This document shows positions 20,901 through 23,929 of a DNA stretch of 23,929 nt, piece after piece; positions within the stretch are counted from its first letter, which is position 1; each line of letters starts with the position of its first letter. Below the pieces are notes generated by a model. The model had not been told where the DNA came from. It was given only the letters and a program-made list of their open reading frames with translations, and searched no databases. The DNA lies in assembly GCA_000444245.1 (NCBI GenBank), contig ATSW01010362.1, positions 1 through 23,929 of the forward strand, given 5' to 3'. Source of the DNA: Botryllus schlosseri (taxonomy: Eukaryota; Chordata; Ascidiacea; Stolidobranchia; Styelidae). The translations under genes and the position numbers were made by a program.

Positions 20901-21154
20901 GCAATGGCGTCTCGCACGTGGCGAAGCCCAAACTGGTCCCGCCCACGCCGGACGAAGAATACCGCTACCTGGGGCCGCGGAAAAAGATGTCTCTCCCGCT
21001 CATCCACACCCACAGGTCGATCCGGCCAGACGACGCGTGCCTGCAAGACATTGTGGAAGAGGATAGCGGCAAGAAGGTAACCAAGCATGCAAGTGCGTTG
21101 CAAAGGTCGCTCAGCGAAATCGCTGACGATTCCGGGAATCCCGAATCCGCACAG
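5897..21154 (+). CDS. DGKQ: Diacylglycerol kinase, theta-like, spliced, partial (both ends outside the secure part)
   Basis: Diacylglycerol kinases phosphorylate diacylglycerol with ATP to phosphatidic acid at membranes, lowering DAG signalling to protein kinase C. The coding exons are 5897-5941, 7678-7806, 8899-8934, 11114-11232, 11909-12057, 13501-13723, 14736-14923, 17254-17813, 18480-18903 and 20902-21154. Every junction is GT-AG with matching phase. Together with the possible start exon at 1936-2038 they give about 743 residues. The theta class is inferred from a YVGGLP-type module directly before the kinase and from MDRWTILFD after it; as I recall human DGKQ, it has LFVGGLP and MDRWTILLD at these places. 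Type II (delta/eta) is the main alternative, because it also has an interrupted catalytic domain. C1 domains, the RA domain and the second kinase half are not visible here. Confidence 0.88.
5942..7677 (+). other. Intron (1.74 kb)
   Basis: A+T-rich with two TAGGCCTA palindromes (5955 and 6142). A CpG-richer patch lies at about 7490-7590. The frame at 6717-7043 on the minus strand is unrecognised and low in coding signal. Nothing else was supported. Confidence 0.7.
7678..7806 (+). CDS. DGKQ: DGK exon: basic linker and first half of RRM-like module
   Basis: Acceptor TTTTTTTCGTGCAG, donor GTG|GTAAGA, 129 nt, phase 1 in and out. The peptide starts [15 protein letters not shown], a basic, probably helical stretch, and continues [20 protein letters not shown] and then LSMLCNKR. 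From memory, human DGKQ carries LFVGGLPPGLSPEEY at the matching place, between its Ras-associating domain and the kinase domain. LYVGGLP also reads as an RRM RNP2 strand followed by helix 1. The next exon supplies strand 2. Confidence 0.85.
7807..8898 (+). other. Intron (1.09 kb)
   Basis: A+T-rich intron before the microexon. I see no repeat or coding structure in it apart from several TAGGCTA-type variants (about 8096, 8458 and 8480). Confidence 0.75.
8899..8934 (+). CDS. DGKQ: DGK microexon (36 nt)
   Basis: Acceptor TTTTGTTTTCAG, donor CAAG|GTATTG. It encodes [11 protein letters not shown] plus the split codons on either side (Asp before, Gly after). It is phase 1 in and out. The reading lines up with the DGKQ stretch I recall as TVVSVSHIYSSQG, including the closing Gln-Gly, which is good evidence for so short an exon. 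In an RRM-like fold it is strand 2 and the turn into strand 3. Confidence 0.8.
8935..11113 (+). other. Intron (2.18 kb)
   Basis: No transposon ends or coding frames could be supported. The frame at 10437-10640 on the minus strand is unrecognised. TAGCCTACT and TAGGCTATA variants occur near 10166 and 10286. Confidence 0.75.
11114..11232 (+). CDS. DGKQ: DGK exon: second half of RRM-like module
   Basis: Acceptor TTTTGCCCAG, donor GTG|GTAAGA, 119 nt, entering with two bases and leaving in phase 0. The peptide is [20 protein letters not shown] followed by [25 protein letters not shown] sits where RRM RNP1 would be (strand 3), [13 protein letters not shown] looks like helix 2, and MMFLPYI like strand 4. 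It corresponds to the DGKQ segment between GGLP and the kinase start. The reading frame continues beyond the donor in the genome, but the phase-0 join to [13 protein letters not shown] at 11909 is clean. Confidence 0.85.
11233..11908 (+). other. Intron (676 bp), one third transposon-derived
   Basis: It holds a complete-looking palindromic MITE at 11391-11622. The rest is plain A+T-rich sequence ending in the acceptor before the first kinase exon. Confidence 0.75.
11391..11622. mobile_element. Palindromic MITE family, full-length-looking copy
   Basis: It begins ATTGAATAGTATATCCATAT and ends TTAATATCTTATTCAAT, its reverse complement with changes. Internal inverted words are CTGACATTCGTCGAGGGTAA on the left and TTGCTGACGATTGTGCCTGA on the right. 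The arms are about 90 bases with a short unrelated centre. No ORF. Confidence 0.75.
11909..12057 (+). CDS. DGKQ: DGK catalytic domain, first exon
   Basis: Acceptor TTGTTTCGCAG, donor CCGGG|GTGAGT, 149 nt (49 codons plus two bases). It encodes [20 protein letters not shown], then [20 protein letters not shown] and QLDLGGPMP. The pattern LLVFxNxKSGG...QG opens the DGK catalytic (DAGK_cat) domain and is followed by the conserved LNxxQ(V/I)F(x)L...GGP. The Asn-Ser-Lys form occurs in type II enzymes (VFVNSKSG), whereas human theta has Asn-Pro-Lys. One residue therefore points away from theta while the upstream module points to it. Confidence 0.95.
12058..13500 (+). other. Intron (1.44 kb) between kinase exons
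   Basis: The first 400 bases are CpG-rich for this window and open in several frames on both strands (12243-12662), but none has protein-like composition or fitting phase. The remainder is A+T-rich with nothing recognised. One base of the acceptor (13498) is unresolved. Confidence 0.75.
13501..13723 (+). CDS. DGKQ: DGK catalytic domain, ATP-binding glycine-rich exon
   Basis: The acceptor is read as CCNAG with one unresolved base at 13498; the donor is CAG|GTAAGG. 223 nt, entering with one base (Gly codon) and leaving in phase 0. It holds [20 protein letters not shown], the glycine-rich nucleotide-binding loop, then [35 protein letters not shown] (the GTGNDLAR motif at 13643-13666) and [15 protein letters not shown]. 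These are hallmark DGK signatures, so the call is secure. The residue after GGDGT is Ala, where Val is usual (GGDGTVGW). The frame runs on past the donor for some 55 codons but loses all similarity there. Confidence 0.97.
13724..14735 (+). other. Intron (1.01 kb) with a palindromic MITE
   Basis: It contains the repeat copy at 14316-14600, TAGGCCTA at 14032-14039, and unresolved bases at 13912 and 14166. No coding sequence was seen. Confidence 0.75.
14316..14600. mobile_element. Palindromic MITE family, foldback copy
   Basis: The left arm runs from ATTGAATAGCATATTGAAAT through GAATTGGAAAGAACATTGTA. The right arm contains TACAATGTTCTTTCCAATTT, the reverse complement of the left. TTGTGATACGATTGCTGATA on the right pairs with the left-arm copy. 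The right terminus is lost after the CTGACGATTACC word. A transcript of this region would fold into a hairpin of more than 80 pairs with mismatches. Confidence 0.75.
14736..14923 (+). CDS. DGKQ: DGK exon: end of first kinase half and start of the insert
   Basis: Acceptor ATTTTTCAG, phase 0. It encodes [20 protein letters not shown], matching the DGK stretch after the GWSGE loop (human theta MDRWTILLD), then loses similarity: [20 protein letters not shown] and an Asp/Asn/Lys-rich tail. In known theta enzymes about 25 residues separate this point from NYCGIGID; here the insert starts instead. The chosen donor CACAG|GTGCGA gives two spare bases, matching the acceptor at 17253. A second frame-consistent choice is donor AAAAAG|GTGCAA at 14891 (phase 0) with the acceptor ending at 17227. 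The 3' border is therefore less certain than the 5' one. Confidence 0.85.
16600..16840 (+). repeat. Degenerate tandem repeat, about 45-50 bp units
   Basis: About five to six imperfect units contain the word TAATTCTAATCTAATTTG followed by AAAAAACTGTGTAGC or similar. Unit spacing varies, so the array is old. It lies wholly within an intron. Confidence 0.7.
16976..17177. mobile_element. Palindromic MITE family, full-length-looking copy
   Basis: Termini are ATTGAATGGTATGTTCTTAT and CAATATGAATATACTATTCAAT, inverted copies of each other. The left arm holds CTCGTCCGGGGTAATCGTCA, ACTAGTAGAGGATT and ATCGTATCACAAAATATGAC. It lies just upstream of the insert exon at 17254 and could influence its weak acceptor. 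Confidence 0.75.
17254..17813 (+). CDS. DGKQ: DGK insert exon: Ser/Asn/acid-rich, predicted disordered
   Basis: An open frame of 186 codons begins [20 protein letters not shown] and continues as low-complexity acidic sequence rich in Ser, Asn, Asp and Glu (for example [19 protein letters not shown]). It has no Cys-His motif and no membrane segment. G+C is clearly higher than in the flanking A+T-rich DNA and codon use looks coding. The acceptor at 17251-17253 has a poor pyrimidine tract; another acceptor ending at 17227 is also frame-compatible. Three in-frame donors lie 6 nt apart at 17802, 17808 and 17814; the last (ACA|GTAAGT) fits consensus best. Open frames on the opposite strand here are shadows. 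Confidence 0.8.
17814..18479 (+). other. Intron (666 bp) with pyrimidine-rich repeat
   Basis: The second half (18125-18476) is a degenerate T/C-rich tandem repeat listed separately. The first half shows nothing recognisable. Confidence 0.75.
18125..18476 (+). repeat. Pyrimidine-rich degenerate tandem repeat next to an acceptor
   Basis: Roughly 30-base units recur, built from a T-run, a CGAAAA or CAAAAA patch and a GACCTCTCA or CACCCCTCA patch (for example AAGACCTCTCAATT at 18139, CGACCACTCATTATTTC at 18357, AAGATCTCTTCCATTTTT at 18407). It runs straight into the acceptor CTTTCCAG used by exon 18480 and would act as a very long pyrimidine tract. Confidence 0.65.
18480..18903 (+). CDS. DGKQ: DGK insert exon with RRKS site and acidic helical region
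   Basis: Acceptor TTGACTTTCCAG after a long pyrimidine-rich tract, donor GAGAG|GTTAGT, 140 codons. It opens with [25 protein letters not shown] is a good basophilic (PKA/PKC-like) phosphosite pattern. It continues through a Pro/Asp-rich stretch to [20 protein letters not shown] and [20 protein letters not shown], the only part of the insert that looks helical and folded. It enters with two bases and leaves with two, matching 17813 and 20902. High G+C and codon bias support coding. I recognise no named domain. Confidence 0.82.
18955..19532 (+). mobile_element. hAT-like non-autonomous element (CAGGGTTG ends) nested in a MITE remnant
   Basis: Ends are CAGGGTTGCAATGACTCGAG and GACTTGGTTACAACCCTG. 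The interior is filled with variants of GACTCGAGTC and GACTTGACTC. Flanks TCTGGTAG (18947-18954) and TCCGGTAG (19533-19540) form an 8-bp duplication with one change. Removing the element joins CTCTGGTAG to TTGCTGGCGC, recreating the MITE word CTACTAGTTGCTGACG, so it inserted into an older repeat copy. Similar GACTCGAGTC-rich elements are, from memory, common in fish and marine invertebrates. Confidence 0.75.
19588..20240 (+). repeat. Tandem stack of MITE arms (three units plus a partial)
   Basis: Three successive units share TATCACCAAATACGA-type, CCAGCATAAAAATTCG-type, ACAGATGGCTTCAGCT and ACTATTTTTAGATTATA words, centred near 19700, 19850 and 20090; a fourth begins near 20155. Units point the same way, unlike the usual two-armed palindrome, so the arm was amplified in tandem. 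The minus-strand frame 19938-20321 across it is a by-product. Confidence 0.7.
20250..20719 (-). mobile_element. Second hAT-like CAGGGTTG element, opposite orientation
   Basis: It starts CAGGGTTGTAACCAAGTCAC and ends TCGAGTCATTACAACCCTG. Its start matches the reverse complement of the end of the element at 18955-19532, including the AATCTCACTTTTATA word, so the two are inverted relatives of one family. No clear target duplication was found (CTAAGTTC left, CTTCTCCT right), suggesting flank decay or a rearranged insertion. Confidence 0.7.
20739..20792 (+). mobile_element. Palindromic MITE family, right-end remnant
   Basis: TTAGTTGTTGAGGAGTGTCAG, CCCGGAATATTCTGG and ATATTATTCAATG follow the order of the family's right end. 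It may be the other end of the copy into which the hAT-like elements inserted. Confidence 0.55.
20902..21154 (+). CDS. DGKQ: DGK insert exon with basic/phosphosite motifs
   Basis: The acceptor CATTCCAG (ending 20901) is chosen over TTCAAAG (ending 20882) because only the former matches the phase of 18903, giving a Ser codon. Donor ACAG|GTAATT, 84 codons, ending in phase 0. The peptide runs [40 protein letters not shown], then [14 protein letters not shown] and [17 protein letters not shown] suits a proline-directed kinase, and LQRSLS fits L-x-R-x-x-S (protein kinase D-like). The following exon is not identifiable in the window; the kinase should resume downstream (NYCGIGID-type sequence). Confidence 0.8.
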
Positions 21155-21303
21155 GTAATTTATGGTTAATTTTGTTTTCGGTGCTCGGTGTGAACACTCT
21201 CTCCTGTTCTTACTTGGTTTTCAATCTTTTTATGGTCGCGACCCAATTTTCGGATTTGAAAAATGTTCAGATACCACCCTCTGAATATTTTAAGCTTACT
21301 ACT

Positions 21304-21590
21304 AAAAAAGGGAAGCGCATTCGCCCGGACCTAGTCACGGCCTATGTGAGGAGCTGATCTCTACAATACTAAAAAAAATATTAAGAAAAAGGGTCAGCCC
21401 CTTAGCCCAGAACTACTCACTGCCTGTTTGGGAAGCTGATTACGAAAACAAATTGTGGAAAAGGTCAGCATCTTTGCGCAGAGCTACTCATGGCCTATTT
21501 CGGAGGGTCGACACAATAACCCATACCTACCCTAAGTGTATTTGGGAAGCCAACTGCTAATAAAAAAAACTCCAGCACTTTCGCGACCCC
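21304..21590 (+). repeat. Minisatellite-like tandem repeat, about 65-75 bp units
   Basis: Three and a half units each show an A-run and AAGGG/AAGGTCAGC, a CGC or AGCCC step, an ACCTAGTCACGGCC or ACTACTCATGGCC word, and GGGAAGCTGAT or GGAGGGTCGAC. GGTCGCGACCC just before it (21234) and TTTCGCGACCCC at its end (21580) suggest it is the inside of a small transposon whose termini I could not fix. Confidence 0.55.
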
Positions 21591-21880
21591 AAGACAATGG
21601 GCAAACGACCGCTTGACTGAAAAGCGCTGTTCTGGTAGAAATAAACGATTGTATCATTCCATGCACGGTCTGAATGCTCTACTGTTCTTGTATATCATGG
21701 TACCACAGAATCCATGCGTCAAACTATTTAATAATTGTCTGGATTTCTAATTTTCATAATTGCCAACGGTCAATACTCTAATTAAGATCCAATTCAAGTA
21801 GTGTTTACCTCTCACATTATTGTGCTCAGTGGGAACACTCTATTTTTTATGTTACAATCTGGCATGCGATTAAGCTTACG

Positions 21881-21949
21881 TCTGCACCCCGGCGGGTGTC
21901 AGCCAGAATTATTCAAGTTTATTGCGATATCAATGTAAAATATTCGATT
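21881..21949 (+). mobile_element. Palindromic MITE family, right-end remnant
   Basis: CTGCACCCCGGCGGGTGTCA, GCCAGAATTATTCAAGTTTA and TGTAAAATATTCGATT follow the family's right end with many changes. The left part is missing or unrecognisable. Confidence 0.5.
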
Positions 21950-22486
21950 GCTTCTGTGTGACTATGAGCCTAGTCGCCACAGTTGACAACTATATAATTA
22001 CCGTTTTTCCAAATTACAATTAGAATTGCTGAATTCACAAAAACTTGTCCTGTAGCATTTTCAGGTAAACCAAAAATTAGATTAGCATTACTTGAAGCAT
22101 AAAAAATCTTTTACAAAGTAGATTGAAATTTATTTATCGGAATTTGGCTCGAATTAGTCTGATTGGACACCTAGAATTATTTAGTTTTCCAAATATGCAT
22201 GTCCCAGATAGTAATTAGTCAGTTCTCCGTCGAACCTCATAGCTGAGTGTGATGATAGTAATCTTGATGGCAAATATCACTGACGCCTGAAAAGAATATC
22301 TTTGTGTTTGTTATATAATCAGTTTGTGATTGCCTTCATGACAGAGAATATTACGGGCATAATATTACTCTTGACTTTGCAAACTGTCATTTGTCTCGAC
22401 TCTCCATTCCCTGGAGACGCCATGCTCATTCCGAACTGACAGACATTTTGAGTTCTCGATTGACCGGCTCCAATATACGGACTTAC

Positions 22487-22555
22487 TTTCTCGGCTTTTA
22501 AGTCGCTCCGTCGTGATTTAATTTTGCGATCGATTTTTTCCGAGGTGACACGCAT
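22487..22555 (-). CDS. Candidate first coding exon on the opposite strand
   Basis: On the minus strand an ATG (22555) opens 23 codons, MRVTSEKIDRKIKSRRSDLK then AEK, ending exactly at a consensus donor AAA|GTAAGT (phase 0). There is an A at -3, and a TATATTTA string lies about 53 bases upstream (22615-22608 on this strand). The surrounding 22370-22620 is richer in CpG than neighbouring DNA. The peptide is basic and unrecognised. No second exon was found on this strand, so it may be chance, an antisense transcript, or a small gene nested in a DGK intron. Confidence 0.25.
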
Positions 22556-23929
22556 AATTCGTGTTTATTTTCGGGACTTTTTCTGACGGATGCACTCGCG
22601 TGGGCCGTAAATATACCTTTGCCTGCACTTGTCCGTTGGCTTTGGGTACTTTATAATTAACAATTTGAATAATATTTACGTATTTATTACCTGAAGCTTT
22701 TCGAGCTGACGCTCATCAATGGCTACTGCCAGCTATAATGAGAACATTCAAAAACTGTTTAACAGCAATTGATATCGCTAATTATAACATCACACCTAGA
22801 ATAAATACAAGATAAAATTCACGATCTTTTGCACGGCTGAAGTTTTGGGTTTTGTATAATATCGTAGAATAGGGTAATTCCACGCCAAATGAACCAGGGG
22901 GTTGCACCGAGCCTGGAGAATTCCTATGGAATTTGACACACCGGTTGATGCAGCTGTACATATGTTAAATCCAAATTTTTTCTAAAAAATTCTCAAAAAG
23001 TAACAAGTTACGAGGCTTTCAAGTTAGCACATTTTCCTCGTTGAGCACTGTCAGTTATTTTTTCAATGCCATAGTTTTCGAGGTAAAAAGCCTACGACGT
23101 GGCTGAAATTTGGTGAGCTGGGCTCCGGGAATTCCAAAATTGATCGCCAAAACATTTCAGAATGTGTTATCATATTAGAAATATGACATCGCAGACCTCT
23201 ACTGCTGGTTTTTGTTACGAAAGTTGAACTTTGAATCAACGTAAAGGGGGGAAAATTTTAGAAACCAAAATTCAGAAGTAGTGAGCTTGAATATAGGCCT
23301 ATTGTCTTTCAATTCATGTTGATTTCATTCACTGCTTTCCAGCTAGGTGACAATTCTCAAAAATGTATGATTTGCATCGCTGAGTTGTATATCTTACACC
23401 GCGCGTACACTTTTGAACTGTGTAGCTACACATGTCGCCTGTAGCTTAAGTTTCGAGATTACGTGCTCTGATAAAAATGACGCATCTCTGATAATCTGAT
23501 TATACCTAAATATATACGCAAACCCATAGAAGTATTGTATGCCTACGGTTTCAGTTGGGATGTTTTCGCGACATTGTAAGACTACAGTTGCTATTCCGAT
23601 TTTGTCGCCTATTTTGACTTGAAGGTTTTTCTCAATGTGAATTATGATTCGCCTCTATAAGTACTGGCCCGGAATGACTTTGATGGCTAAGTGCTTGTGA
23701 AGTAGGCCGGCTTGGGATTTGGAGGCTGACAGCGAGTGTGCTGGCATTTGATGGAATTAAATAACAATAAGCCTATTCAATGCATTTCACCTGGATGCGA
23801 GGGGACAACAAATTTTAGGTAGGCTACCTTATGAAATTAATTTGGTGCCGTAATTGTTTCTATATTTTGATACAAGCAGGCAACAGTAATAAATTAGAGG
23901 AGCTTCTTGGAGGTATAGATCTCTGAGAC

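Larger units (their letters stand above)
18904..20901 (+). other. Intron (2.0 kb), nearly all transposon-derived
   Basis: It consists of a hAT-like element with TSD (18955-19532), a tandem stack of MITE arms (19588-20240), a second hAT-like element in the opposite orientation (20250-20719) and a MITE end (20739-20792). Confidence 0.8.
21155..23929. other. Non-coding DNA downstream of the last visible DGK exon
   Basis: It contains a minisatellite (21304-21590), a MITE end (21881-21949), a candidate minus-strand exon (22487-22555) and TAGGCCTA at 23294-23301. I looked for a phase-0 exon resembling the second DGK catalytic half and found none, so the intron most likely continues past the window. 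Confidence 0.6.

Noticed and set aside
22870-23240. GGGTAATTCCACGCCAAATG region, which resembles repeat ends seen in other genomes.
   Set aside because: I could not find a matching inverted or direct end or a target duplication, so no element could be delimited.
23341-23440. Acceptor TTTCCAG followed by about 33 open codons in phase 0, considered as the next DGK exon.
   Set aside because: The peptide (LGDNSQKCMICIAELY...) has none of the second-half catalytic motifs and no good donor before the stop.
23880-23912. Possible 33-nt microexon at the window end (NSNKLEELLG, AG before, GTATAG after).
   Set aside because: It needs to be entered with one base carried over, but the last secure exon (ending 21154) leaves none; no intermediate exon was found and the peptide matches no DGK motif.

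Overview
The window reads as a piece of a metazoan nuclear genome, probably an invertebrate; I cannot name the species. It has A+T-rich non-coding DNA, short exons joined by GT-AG introns of 0.6 to 3.9 kb, several small non-autonomous DNA transposons, and no bacterial-style operon or densely packed ORFs. The palindrome TAGGCCTA and its variants recur across the non-coding DNA.

One gene dominates, on the + strand: a diacylglycerol kinase (DGK) that best fits the theta class. Nine exons between 5897 and 21154 join with matching splice phases into one open reading frame, and a tenth (1936-2038) is a possible start exon. In order they encode an acidic/basic linker, a module that looks like a degenerate RRM fold (LYVGGLP ... 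CTFVSF) in the place where DGK theta has its LFVGGLP-type region, and the first half of the DGK catalytic domain ([41 protein letters not shown]). After that comes a hydrophilic, mostly disordered insert of at least about 450 residues (exons at 14736, 17254, 18480 and 20902). The second half of the catalytic domain is not in the window and should lie downstream. The usual N-terminal C1 and Ras-associating domains were not found either. They lie upstream, or are missing from an isoform that starts at the TATA box near 990 and the ATG at 1936.

Layout: 1-990, flank with one palindromic repeat copy; 990-2038, candidate internal promoter and start exon; 2039-5896, large intron with a hAT-type MITE carrying an 8-bp target duplication; 5897-11232, linker and RRM-like exons; 11909-14923, kinase exons; 17254-21154, insert exons with much transposon-derived DNA between them, including two CAGGGTTG-ended elements and a stack of repeat arms between them; 21155-23929, non-coding DNA with a minisatellite and a candidate minus-strand first exon at 22487-22555.

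All exon calls rest on reading frame, splice signals and protein motifs read by eye. The kinase exons are secure, the insert exons good, and the 5' end and the minus-strand exon speculative. I saw no rRNA, tRNA, CRISPR array, retroviral or LTR element.
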